From the NCBI RefSeq assembly GCF_027922265.1, contig NZ_BSFI01000008.1:62001-126000 (forward strand): DNA of 64,000 nt, written 5' to 3'. Under the pieces are notes generated by a model. It did no database searches, was not told the DNA's origin, and saw nothing but the letters and a program-made list of their open reading frames with translations. Positions 1 through 7,528 of the stretch are shown here, one piece after another (position 1 is the stretch's first letter; each line of letters starts with the position of its first letter). Made by a program: the position numbers and the translations under genes. This DNA comes from Hansschlegelia plantiphila. GTDB taxonomy: Bacteria > Pseudomonadota > Alphaproteobacteria > Rhizobiales > Methylopilaceae.

Positions 1-22
1 CGTCGGGCGTCAGGGGCGCCGC

Positions 23-178
23 ATGGCTCTGGAGGCGCTGATGGCCGACGAGGAGGAGACGCCGAAGGCGACGGATGGCGAATCCGCGTTCGAGCGTAAG
101 GCCTGGATCGTGGCCTATGTCGTAATCATGCTGGTTCTGGCCGCCGGCGCCGCGCGCCGGCTGATGGCGCTGTTCTGA
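23..178 (+). CDS. small single-pass membrane protein (51 aa)
   Basis: A 51-residue frame with an acidic N-terminal half (residues 8-14 are mostly D and E) and one hydrophobic segment at about residues 28-44, then a basic tail with an RR pair. An AGGGG ribosome binding site at 12-16 lies 6 nt before the ATG, which is why this start was chosen. The frame is also open back to the window edge, so a longer protein starting outside cannot be excluded. The stop abuts the stop of the convergent small gene at 179-304. No family recognised; the topology suggests an inner-membrane micro-protein. Confidence 0.45.
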   Translation: MALEALMADEEETPKATDGESAFERKAWIVAYVVIMLVLAAGAARRLMALF

Positions 179-304
179 TCAGGTCAGAAGAAGCTGCGCC
201 AGGACCCAAAGTCCCATGCCCCACATCGCGACGATCGCGGCCGAAGTGCCGTATTGTGCCGCGATCTGGCGCCGTTCGAATCGCGCAAGCGTGCGGTCGG
301 TCAT
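179..304 (-). CDS. small single-pass membrane protein (41 aa)
   Basis: A 41-residue protein with a charged N-terminal half (residues 1-18) and a hydrophobic segment at about residues 20-40 that ends the protein. The frame could extend upstream to 418, but a strong purine-rich ribosome binding site (AAGGGGGAGA) lies just before the internal ATG at 304, so the short form is preferred. It diverges from the amino-sugar kinase gene at 398. No family assigned; size and topology suggest a membrane micro-protein. Confidence 0.5.
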   Translation of the reverse strand: MTDRTLARFERRQIAAQYGTSAAIVAMWGMGLWVLAQLLLT

Positions 305-397
305 GTCGATTTCTCCCCCTTGAGGCGCGATGCTGAAAACCCTTCCGTTTCGTAGAACGCCGGGGTCGACTCCGGGTTCCCAAGCCCCCGACGCCTT

Positions 398-1270
398 GTG
401 AACGGCGGCGTTCTGCACGTTGGCGTGGACGGCGGCGGCACCCGCTGCCGCGCGCGGATCCGGGACGGCGCCGGCCGGCTGCTCGGCGAGGGCGAAGCAG
501 GCTCCGCCAATGCGCGCCGCGGGGCCGCGGCCGCGATGAACGCCGTGGTCTCGGCGAGCCGCGCGGCGCTCGCCGCCGCCCGGCGGCCCGAGGAGACGCT
601 TTCAAACCTGATCGCCGGCGTCGGCCTCGCCGGCGTGTCGCAGACGCGCGAAATGGCGGCGATGCGGGCCGAACCGCACCCCTTCCGCTCGATCTCGATC
701 GCCACCGATTTTGCGATCGCCTGCCTCGGCGCGCATGGCGGCGGCGACGGCGGCATCGTCATCGTCGGCACGGGAAGCGCGGCCTATGGACGGGCGAACG
801 GCTCGGAATGGCGCTTCGGCGGCTGGGGTTTTGAGGTCGGCGACGACGGCGGCGGCGCGCCGCTCGGACGCGAGGCGGTGCGCTCGGCGCTGCGCGCAGC
901 CGACGGTCTGATCCCGCGCGGGCCGCTGGCCGAGGACGTGCTGCACGCGATCGGCGGCGACCAGGATGCGGCGGTCGAGTGGGTCGGCCGCGCCGCGCCC
1001 GCCGATTTCGGCAGGCTGGCGCCGCTCGCGCTGAAGCATGCGGCCGAAGACCCGGAAGCGCGACGGCTGGTCGACGAGGCGGCGGCCCACGTGGCCGCCC
1101 TGATCCATCGCCTCGTCGCCTGCGGGGTCGGCCGCGTCGCGCTGGTCGGCGGACTGTCGGCCGCGATTGAGCCCTATCTGACGGACGCGGCCCGCGCGCC
1201 GCTGGTCGCGGCGATCGCCGATCCCATGGACGGAGCGATCGCGCTGGCGAAGCAGGGGCAGAACCTTTGA
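398..1270 (+). CDS. BadF/BadG/BcrA/BcrD-type ATPase, probable N-acetylglucosamine kinase
   Basis: An ASKHA-fold ATP-dependent kinase of about 290 residues. The phosphate-1 loop reads DGGGT at residues 11-15, the phosphate-2 region VGTGS at about residues 126-130, followed by a GWGFEVGDDG-like segment typical of GlcNAc kinases of the BadF family. It would phosphorylate N-acetylglucosamine (or a related amino sugar) at C6 in the cytoplasm. The GTG start lacks a convincing ribosome binding site, so the exact N-terminus is uncertain. The stop overlaps the TTG start of nagA (TTGA), giving the order kinase then deacetylase of an amino-sugar or cell-wall recycling operon. A glucosamine-type substrate is possible. 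Confidence 0.82.
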   Translation: MNGGVLHVGVDGGGTRCRARIRDGAGRLLGEGEAGSANARRGAAAAMNAVVSASRAALAAARRPEETLSNLIAGVGLAGVSQTREMAAMRAEPHPFRSISIATDFAIACLGAHGGGDGGIVIVGTGSAAYGRANGSEWRFGGWGFEVGDDGGGAPLGREAVRSALRAADGLIPRGPLAEDVLHAIGGDQDAAVEWVGRAAPADFGRLAPLALKHAAEDPEARRLVDEAAAHVAALIHRLVACGVGRVALVGGLSAAIEPYLTDAARAPLVAAIADPMDGAIALAKQGQNL

Positions 1271-2409
1271 GCCGCTTCGTGCTCCACCCCGAACGGCTGT
1301 TCGACGGCGAGCGTTTCCGCGACGACGCGGCCGTGCTGGTCGAGGCCGGCCGCGTCGTCGCGGTTGGGCCGGCGGCCGACATGCCCTCAGACGCGCCCGT
1401 GACGCGCGCGCCGGGCCTTCTGGCGCCGGGCTTCGTGGACGTGCAGGTCAATGGCGGCGGCGGCGTGCTGCTGAACGACGATCCCTCGTCCGCAGGCGTC
1501 GCCAGGATCGCGGCGGCGCATCGGCGCTTCGGCGCGACGGCGCTGCTGCCGACGCTGATCACGGACACGCACGACACGATGGCCGCGGCGCTCAGCGCGG
1601 TCCGCGCCGCGATCGACGCGGGCGTCCCGGGCGTGATCGGCGTCCATATCGAAGGGCCGTTCCTGAATCCGGCGCGCAAGGGCGTGCATGATCCCGCGCT
1701 GATGCGCGCCCCGGACGAGGCCGACCTCGCGCTGCTGACGTCTTCCGGCCCCGGCGTCGTGATGCTGACGCTGGCGCCGGAGCGCGTGGCGAAGGGGGTG
1801 ATCGCCCGACTCGCGGACGCGGGCGTAAGAGTTGCCGCGGGCCATACCGAGGCGACCGTCGAGGATTTGGACGGGGCTCGCGCGGAGGGGCTGTCGGGCT
1901 ACACCCACCTGTTCAACGCCATGCCGCCGCTCGGGGGCCGCGCGCCAGGACCGGTGGGCGCAGCGCTCTCGGAGCGCGAGACGTTCTGCGGGCTGATCGT
2001 CGACCTCCACCACGTGGCGCCCGCCTCCGCCCGGGCGGCGATCGCGGCCAAGGGCGCGGCGCGGATGATGCTGGTCACCGACGCGATGTCGACGGTCGGC
2101 TCCGACGTCACGGAGTTCCGGCTTCAGGGCCGTCGCATCCTGCGTTCAAGCGGCCGCCTGACGACCGAGGACGGCACGCTGGCGGGGTCGGACCTCGACA
2201 TGGCGAGCGCGGTCCGCAACACGGTCGAGGCGCTCGGCGTCCCGCTCGCGGACGCGCTCGCGATGGCCTCGCTGACGCCGGCGACGTTCCTCGGCCTCGA
2301 TCGCGAGATGGGCCGCGTCGCCGCGGGCTATCGGGCGGATTTCGTCGCGCTGGATGGCGGCCTGCGCGCGACGGCCACCTGGATCGGCGGCGTGTTCGAG
2401 ACCTGTTGA
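1267..2409 (+). CDS. nagA: N-acetylglucosamine-6-phosphate deacetylase
   Basis: A 380-residue amidohydrolase, the usual NagA length. It removes the acetyl group from GlcNAc-6-phosphate to give glucosamine-6-phosphate in the cytoplasm. Visible family motifs are DVQVNG at residues 58-63, HIEGPF near 127 with the metal-binding glutamate, GHTEAT near 192 and THLFNAMPP near 213 with metal-binding histidines, and LVTDAM near 269 with the catalytic aspartate. The TTG start overlaps the stop of the preceding kinase, so the two are translationally coupled. Product and partner fit the successive steps GlcNAc to GlcNAc-6-P to GlcN-6-P. Confidence 0.93.
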   Translation: MSRFVLHPERLFDGERFRDDAAVLVEAGRVVAVGPAADMPSDAPVTRAPGLLAPGFVDVQVNGGGGVLLNDDPSSAGVARIAAAHRRFGATALLPTLITDTHDTMAAALSAVRAAIDAGVPGVIGVHIEGPFLNPARKGVHDPALMRAPDEADLALLTSSGPGVVMLTLAPERVAKGVIARLADAGVRVAAGHTEATVEDLDGARAEGLSGYTHLFNAMPPLGGRAPGPVGAALSERETFCGLIVDLHHVAPASARAAIAAKGAARMMLVTDAMSTVGSDVTEFRLQGRRILRSSGRLTTEDGTLAGSDLDMASAVRNTVEALGVPLADALAMASLTPATFLGLDREMGRVAAGYRADFVALDGGLRATATWIGGVFETC

Positions 2410-2413
2410 GCGC

Positions 2414-2440
2414 AAATGAAAAGGGCGGCCGAAGCCGCCC
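2414..2440 (-). terminator. rho-independent terminator of the 29-aa mini-gene
   Basis: On the minus strand a perfect 7-bp stem (GGGCGGC, TTCG tetraloop, GCCGCCC; 2423-2440) is followed at once by TTTT. It lies 23 nt beyond the stop of the mini-gene at 2464-2553. On the plus strand the same hairpin has no T-run, so it is best read as the mini-gene terminator. Confidence 0.75.
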
Positions 2441-2463
2441 CTGAATCCGTCAGCAATCGCCTG

Positions 2464-2553
2464 TCACGGCTTGCTGGCCTTCGCCAGCGTCTCCGCCCAC
2501 CACATCATCCCGGTCATCCAGAAGGCGAACGGCGTTCCGGCCATCATGTTCAT
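2464..2553 (-). CDS. 29-residue methionine/tryptophan-rich mini-protein
   Basis: Starts MNMMAGTPF and contains FWMTGMMWWAE in the middle; 6 of 29 residues are Met and 3 are Trp, and the last third is KASKP-like and basic. It is too short for automatic gene finders but has full expression signals: a TAAGGAG ribosome binding site (plus-strand 2561-2567) 7 nt before the ATG, and a textbook terminator right after the stop. The hydrophobic Met/Trp core could insert in a membrane or bind another protein. No family is recognised and no function is proposed. It stands alone between nagA and the broken flavoprotein gene. Confidence 0.6.
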   Translation of the reverse strand: MNMMAGTPFAFWMTGMMWWAETLAKASKP

Positions 2554-2683
2554 CGCTCAACTCCTTACGCGAGGCTGCCCAGCGCAGGTCACGAAGCGGG
2601 GCAGCCGCATGGTCGGGCGATAAACGGGCGCGCCTCGGACCAAGTTCCCTGGAATGGACCAAAGTATCAGTCCGTTGAACGCG

Positions 2684-4064
2684 TTAGGACGGCGGCGCCA
2701 GGCTGCCCATCAGCGTCGGCAGCAGCTCGGACACGGTCGGATGGATCGGCGTGGTCCGCCGTATGACCTCGGCGTCGACGCCGCCCTGCATGGCGTAGAG
2801 CAGGCTGTGCACCGCCTCGTCGCCCCCGACGCCGAGGATCGCCGCGCCCAGGATCTCTTTCGTCTGCGCATCGACGACGGCTTTCATCAATCCCTTGGAC
2901 TCGCCCTTTTCCAGCGCGCGGGCCACGCGCGTCATCGGCCGGGTCGCGACGAGATAGTCTCGCCCGACAGCCTTGGCCTGAGCCTCGGTCATGCCGACGC
3001 GGCCGAGCGGCGGGTCCGTGTAGAGCGCATAGACCGGAAAGCGGTCGCTCAGACGCCTGTTGTCGCCGTCGAGCAGGTTCGCGGCGACGATCTCGAAGTC
3101 GTTGTAGGCGGTGTGGGTGAAGGCGCCGCGGCCGTTGCAGTCACCGAGCGCCCAGATTCCCTCGACGTTTGTCCGGAGCTCCTCGTCGACCGTCACATAG
3201 CCGCGTGCGTCGGTCGCGACGCCCGCTCTGCCGAGCCCGAGATCATCGGTGTTCGGACGCCGGCCGACCGCGAGAAGGACGTGCGTGCCGACCTCCTCCG
3301 GTTCGCCCGATCGGCAGCTCACGAAAGAGGCGATCCCGCCGCCGCGCTTTTCGAAGCTGATACATTCAGCGTTCAGGCGGAAGCGGACGCCTTCCTCCTC
3401 CATGAAGGCCTGGATCGCGGCCGAGACCTCCTCGTCCTCGCGCTGCACGATCCGCGGCGACATCTCGACGACGACCACCTCGGCGCCGAGGCGGCGGAAG
3501 ATCTGCGCGAATTCGAGCCCGATATAGCTGCCGCCGATCACCGCGAGCCGGGCCGGCACATGGTCGAGCTCGAGGATCGAGCTGTTGGTGAGGTAGTCGA
3601 TCGAGCTGAGGCCCGGCATGTCAGGCGTCGCGGCCCTGCCGCCGACGTTCAGGAAAGATTTTCGGCGCCGTCATCGTCTCGCCGCCGACCTCGATCTCAT
3701 GCGGCGCGGTGAAACGGGCATGGCCCCGAATGACGGTGAGGCGGTCGATCCCCGCGAGCCACGTCTCGTTGTTCCGGCGCGAATTTCCGGCGATCTCGTC
3801 CTTCCGCGCCTTCACCTTGGCCATGTCGATCGTGACGTCTCCGCCGATCCGGACGCCGAAATCGGCGGCGCGGCGCGCGAGATGGGCTGCGTAGGCGCTC
3901 GCCACCATCGCCTTGGTCGGCGTGCAGCCGGTGTTGACGCAGGTGCCGCCGATCAGATGCCGCTCGATCAGCGCGACCGTCATGCCGGCGCCCGCAAGCC
4001 GCGCCGCGAGCGAGGGGCCGGCCTGCCCGGCGCCAATGACGATCGCGTCGTAGGCACCCGCCAT
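2684..4064 (-). pseudogene. FAD-dependent pyridine nucleotide-disulfide oxidoreductase (mercuric reductase-like), frameshifted
   Basis: Two adjacent frames together make one protein of about 459 residues, the normal family length. The N-terminal part (4064 to about 3654) carries the FAD-binding GAGQAG and the redox motif GTCVNTGC. The C-terminal part (about 3652 to 2684) carries a second dinucleotide fold (VIGGSYIGLE) and the C-terminal HPTVSE with the active-site histidine. They are joined in different frames at about 3652-3653, where one extra G:C pair breaks the segment that should read KIF-LNVGG. Removing one base restores an intact enzyme. It could be a real recent mutation or a sequencing error. 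The start ATG overlaps the stop of the upstream DUF4126 gene. Substrate unknown: mercuric ion, a low-molecular thiol or a quinone are all possible. Confidence 0.85.
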
Positions 4065-4525
4065 CAGAGCGAGGCCACGATCGCCCAGGCGCCGAGAATC
4101 GCGACGGCGTCCTCGATAAATGCGGCGGGCGGGTCCTTGCCGAAGGAGGCGGCGAGTTTCGCACGGATCGTCGCGCCGCCGAGCGTGCCGATCACGGCGC
4201 CCGCCGCGCCAGCCACGAGACCGCCGATCAGCGAGCCTCCCGCGACGCCGAGCGCCGCTCCGCTCAGCGCGCCGCTGACGATGCGCGCGCCGAACTGCGG
4301 AGGAACCCTGCGGCTCGGCGTCGAGGGCAACTGATCGGTGACGAGCTCGGCGAGCGCGAGCACGGTGAAGATGTAGGGCGTCCAAGCATAGCCGAGAAAG
4401 GCCAGCCACGAGGACGACAGGTCGATCCAGCCGAGATGCGCGGCCCAGCTGACGGCGGCCGGCGCCGTCATAGCCCGGAGACCCGCGATCACGCCGATGA
4501 GCAAAGCTCCGATGAAAAACATCAT
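4064..4525 (-). CDS. DUF4126-type integral membrane protein
   Basis: A 153-residue hydrophobic protein with about four membrane segments. It opens with a Met-Met-Phe-Phe start and a long hydrophobic stretch, then a GLRAMTAPAAVSWA segment typical of DUF4126, and a Gly/Ala-rich third helix pair near residues 90-125. The frame runs further upstream to 4642, but that extension is Arg-rich and not family-like. Its TGA overlaps the ATG of the downstream flavoprotein by one base, so the two form an operon. Function unknown; the coupling suggests a membrane partner of a redox enzyme. Confidence 0.75.
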   Translation of the reverse strand: MMFFIGALLIGVIAGLRAMTAPAAVSWAAHLGWIDLSSSWLAFLGYAWTPYIFTVLALAELVTDQLPSTPSRRVPPQFGARIVSGALSGAALGVAGGSLIGGLVAGAAGAVIGTLGGATIRAKLAASFGKDPPAAFIEDAVAILGAWAIVASL

Positions 4526-4674
4526 ACGAGCGTTCCCGATTGGCCTGCTTCGGCAGGCCCATGCCCGCCACGCTCGGGCCGGAGCACAATCCTCGTTCAG
4601 TCGACGCGCCCCGTCGAGTGCGCCTGCGACGCCGCGTCCCACGGCGATCCGGATTCAAGGCCGTCGCCGGGATT

Positions 4675-4692
4675 GTAATGTTATATTATTAC
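4675..4692. promoter_or_regulatory. Zur-type operator
   Basis: GTAATGTTATATTATTAC is an imperfect 18-bp palindrome with GTAAT/ATTAC ends and an AT-rich centre, in a surrounding of near 70 % GC. It matches the AT-rich palindromic form of alphaproteobacterial Zur boxes. It lies 30 bp upstream of a 41-aa gene that leads a zinc-importer operon, the expected place for zinc-dependent repression. It could also touch the divergent DUF4126 promoter. Confidence 0.75.
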
Positions 4693-4722
4693 GCATACGA
4701 GAGGAGCCGAAGGAGCCCACCC

Positions 4723-4848
4723 ATGGCCGACCGCGATCCATTCCTGTCCTCGCTCGTGGCGCGCCCCGCCTATCACCGCGTGATCGCGGCGGCGGGCCTG
4801 GTCGCGGCGCTGTGGCTCGCCGTGCTGTGGGCGGTCTCTCTGGCATGA
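4723..4848 (+). CDS. 41-residue membrane protein leading the zinc importer operon
   Basis: Charged N-terminus (residues 1-19) followed by one hydrophobic segment at about residues 20-40 ending the protein. AGGAG at 4711-4715 lies 7 nt before the ATG. Its stop overlaps the start of the zinc ABC ATPase gene (ATGA), so it is the first translated product after the Zur-like box. The coupling suggests an accessory to the AztABC permease or simply a leader that couples translation; neither is shown. No named family recognised. Confidence 0.6.
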   Translation: MADRDPFLSSLVARPAYHRVIAAAGLVAALWLAVLWAVSLA

Positions 4849-5600
4849 GCGCGAAGGGCATCGAATTCCGCGACGTCACGATCGCCTATGACCGGCATCC
4901 GGCGGTGCATCACCTGTCCGGCTCGTTCCCGGCGGGCAGCCTGACGGCGGTCGCCGGGCCGAACGGGGCGGGCAAGTCGACGCTGCTCAAGGCGTTGATG
5001 GGCGAGTTGCCGCTGTCGGGGGGCGTGATCGACCGCGGCGGACTGTCGGCGCGCGATTTCGGCTATCTGCCCCAGGCGGCCGACATCGAGCGGCGCTTCC
5101 CGCTCACCGTCGCCGACGCGGTGATGCTCGGCGCATGGCGCGAGACGGGCGCCTTCGGCGGCGCGACGCGCGCCGCGGCCGACCGCGCCCGTCAGGCGCT
5201 GAGCGCGGTCGGCATGGACGGCTTCGAGCGCCGCCACATCGGCTCGCTGTCGGCCGGCCAGTTCCAGCGCGTGCTGTTCGCGCGCCTACTGATGCAGGAC
5301 GCCAGCGTCATCGTGCTGGACGAGCCTTTCACCGCGATCGACGCCCGCACCACCCGCGACCTGCTGGAGATCGTCCAGCGCTGGCGCCGCGACGGGCGCA
5401 CCGTGATCGCCGTGCTGCATGATTTCGAGCAGGTGCGCGCGCATTTCCCGCGAACCCTGCTGCTCGCCCGCGAGGCGATCGAGTGGGGCGACACCGACAG
5501 CGCGCTGTCGGCCGCGAACCTGCTGCGCGCCCGCTCGATGGCGGAGAGCTGGGACGAAGAGGCCGACCCTTGCGACGCGGACGACAGGCGGCGCGCATGA
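4845..5600 (+). CDS. aztA: zinc ABC transporter ATP-binding protein (AztA/ZnuC type)
   Basis: A 251-residue ABC ATPase driving zinc import. Walker A is GPNGAGKST at about residues 39-47, the signature is LSAGQFQR near 142, and Walker B is VIVLDEPF near 163 with a D-loop and a switch histidine (LHDFE) near 196. Sequence features fit the AztA branch of the metal (cluster A-I) family. Its start overlaps the 41-aa leader gene and its stop overlaps the permease start, so expression is coupled and probably zinc-repressed through the operator at 4675. Manganese-type relatives are the main alternative. Confidence 0.88.
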   Translation: MSAKGIEFRDVTIAYDRHPAVHHLSGSFPAGSLTAVAGPNGAGKSTLLKALMGELPLSGGVIDRGGLSARDFGYLPQAADIERRFPLTVADAVMLGAWRETGAFGGATRAAADRARQALSAVGMDGFERRHIGSLSAGQFQRVLFARLLMQDASVIVLDEPFTAIDARTTRDLLEIVQRWRRDGRTVIAVLHDFEQVRAHFPRTLLLAREAIEWGDTDSALSAANLLRARSMAESWDEEADPCDADDRRRA

Positions 5601-6469
5601 CGCTCTATTCCCTTTTGATCGCGCCGGTCGTCGACTACGGCTTCATGCGCCGGGCGCTGGTCGCCTCGCTCGCGCTCGCCCTCGGCTCCGGCCCGATTGG
5701 CGTGCTGCTGATGCTGCGGCGGATGAGCCTGGTCGGCGACGCCATGGCGCACGCCGTGCTGCCGGGCGCCGCGATCGGCTTTCTGATCGCCGGCGGCCTG
5801 TCGCTCCCCATCATGGGGCTCGGCGGCCTCGTCGCGGGCTTGAGCGTCGCGTTGCTGTCCGGGCTCGTCAGCCGCACCACGGCGCTGAACGAGGACGCGA
5901 GCTTCGCGAGCCTCTACCTGACCTCGCTCGCGCTCGGCGTGCTGATCGTCTCGCTGCGCGGCTCCAACATCGACCTGCTGCACGTGCTGTTCGGCACCAT
6001 CCTCGCGATCGACTCCGTCGCGCTCTACCTCGTCGCCGGCATCGCCTCGCTCACCGTGCTGACGCTCGCCGCCGTCTACCGGCCGCTGGTCGCCGAGTGC
6101 TTCGATCCCGGCTTCCTGCGCGCGGTCGGCGGGCGCGGGCCGCTCTACCATTTGCTGTTCATGTTCCTGGTGGTGATCAACCTCGTCGCCGGCTTCCAGG
6201 CGCTCGGCACCCTGATGTCGGTCGGTATGATGATGCTGCCGGCGGCCGTCGCCCAGCTCTGGGCGCGCACGCTGCCCGCGATGTTCGCGATCGCCGTCTC
6301 GACCGCGATCGTCTCCGGCTATTTCGGCCTGATCGCCTCCTTCCACCTCGGCTTCGCCTCAGGCCCGACGATCATCCTCACCGCGAGCCTGATCTATGTC
6401 GGCTCGCTGCTGCTCGCGCCCTCCGGCGCGCTCCGCCGTCTGTTTCCCCGCCCGCATCTCGCGGCTTGA
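5597..6469 (+). CDS. aztB: zinc ABC transporter permease (AztB type)
   Basis: A 290-residue hydrophobic protein with about eight membrane segments of the ABC-3 metal permease family. The conserved stretches RRMSLVGDAMAHAVLPG (residues about 38-54) and LRGSNIDLLHVLFGT (about 120-134) are characteristic of AztB. It forms the inner-membrane channel for zinc together with the ATPase encoded just upstream (4-nt ATGA overlap). It is followed after 22 nt by the substrate-binding protein gene. Confidence 0.9.
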   Translation: MTLYSLLIAPVVDYGFMRRALVASLALALGSGPIGVLLMLRRMSLVGDAMAHAVLPGAAIGFLIAGGLSLPIMGLGGLVAGLSVALLSGLVSRTTALNEDASFASLYLTSLALGVLIVSLRGSNIDLLHVLFGTILAIDSVALYLVAGIASLTVLTLAAVYRPLVAECFDPGFLRAVGGRGPLYHLLFMFLVVINLVAGFQALGTLMSVGMMMLPAAVAQLWARTLPAMFAIAVSTAIVSGYFGLIASFHLGFASGPTIILTASLIYVGSLLLAPSGALRRLFPRPHLAA

Positions 6470-6491
6470 TCATCGCAAGGGAACCGCCTCG

Positions 6492-7385
6492 ATGAAGACC
6501 AGAACTCTGATCGCCGGCCTGCTGGCCTCCGCCGCCTTGACGTTCGGCGCCCAGGCGGCGAGCGCCAAGACGCTCGACGTCGTGGTGAGCTTCACCGTGC
6601 TCGGCGACGTCGTGAAGAACGTCGGCGGCGACCATGTCGCGGTGAAGAGCCTCGTGCCGCCGAACGGCGACCCGCACGAGTTCGAGCCGTCCCCGACCGA
6701 CGCCAAGGCGCTCGGCGCCGCCGACCTCGCCTTCGTCAGCGGCGACGGGCTGGAGACCTGGTTCGCCCGTCTCGCCAAGGCGGCGGGCTACAAGGCGAAG
6801 CCCGTGATGGTCTCGGCGGGGATCAAGACCCACGAGATGGACGAGGACGGCCAGAAGGTCACCGACCCGCACGTCTGGAACAGCGCGCAGAACGTCATCG
6901 TCTGGGTCGGCAATATCGAGAAGGCGCTGGCCGCCGCCGATCCGGCCGCCGCCGCCGACTTCAAAGCGAACGCCGAGCGCTACACCAAGGAGCTCTCGGA
7001 GCTGAACGCCTACGCCCACTCGAAATTCGACGCCATTCCACGCGACAGGCGCAAGGTGCTGACGAGCCACGACGCCTTCGGCTATTTCGCCCGCGAATAC
7101 GGCGTGACCTTCCTGTCGCCGCTCGGAGTCTCGACCGAGGCCGAGCCCTCTGCCGGCGGCGTCGCCAAGCTGATCGACCAGATCAAGCGCGAGCAGGTGA
7201 AGGTCTACTTCTTCGAGAACTCCAACGACCCGCGCCTGATCCGCCAGATCGCGGAGGCGACCGGCGCCAGGCCCGGCGGCGACCTCTACCCCGAGGCGCT
7301 TTCGGCCGCCGACGGTCCGACGCCGACTTACGTGAAGATGCTGCGCTACAACGTCGACCAGATCGCCGCGGCGATCACGCAGTAA
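6492..7385 (+). CDS. aztC: zinc ABC transporter substrate-binding protein (AztC/ZnuA type)
   Basis: A 297-residue periplasmic protein of the cluster A-I metal-binding family. It has a Sec signal at residues 1-23 ending in AASA, and the conserved histidine-bearing segments DPHEFEPSPTD (near 61), DPHVWN (near 126) and SHDAFGYFAREYG (near 194), plus a C-terminal aspartate region. There is no long His-rich loop, as in AztC rather than classical ZnuA. The start was chosen for the signal peptide and the AAGGGAA ribosome binding site; the frame is open further upstream. No aztD-like chaperone gene follows. Confidence 0.88.
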   Translation: MKTRTLIAGLLASAALTFGAQAASAKTLDVVVSFTVLGDVVKNVGGDHVAVKSLVPPNGDPHEFEPSPTDAKALGAADLAFVSGDGLETWFARLAKAAGYKAKPVMVSAGIKTHEMDEDGQKVTDPHVWNSAQNVIVWVGNIEKALAAADPAAAADFKANAERYTKELSELNAYAHSKFDAIPRDRRKVLTSHDAFGYFAREYGVTFLSPLGVSTEAEPSAGGVAKLIDQIKREQVKVYFFENSNDPRLIRQIAEATGARPGGDLYPEALSAADGPTPTYVKMLRYNVDQIAAAITQ

Positions 7386-7402
7386 GCGACGTCTCCACAT
7401 CT

Positions 7403-7507
7403 CCGCCGTCATCCCGGGCTTGTCCCGGGATCCAGACGCACATTGGTCGCCAAACTGAACGCAGGTGGCGCGTCTGGATTCCGGCGCTTTGGCCGGGATG
7501 ACGGCGG
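7403..7507. repeat. palindromic intergenic repeat, family A copy 1
   Basis: Two inward-facing hairpins. The outer ends CCGCCGTCATCCCGG and CCGGGATGACGGCGG are complementary, and the inner halves contain ATCCAGACGC and GCGTCTGGAT. The same architecture recurs at 8512-8616 and 55130-55229. It follows the zinc operon and faces the NicO gene stop, where it may act as an end-of-operon structure. It resembles REP/BIME-type elements. Confidence 0.8.
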
Positions 7508-7528
7508 TTTGAGGCGGCGGTCCGTTCT

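Noticed and set aside
340-395. A T-loop-like stretch (GGGTCGACTCC) before the kinase
   Set aside because: No cloverleaf can be formed; it is part of a short GC hairpin only.
126-605. Arg-rich open frames antiparallel to the kinase and to most other genes
   Set aside because: They are shadow frames in GC-rich coding DNA; composition is almost only Arg, Ala, Pro and Gly and no ribosome binding site or family sequence is present.
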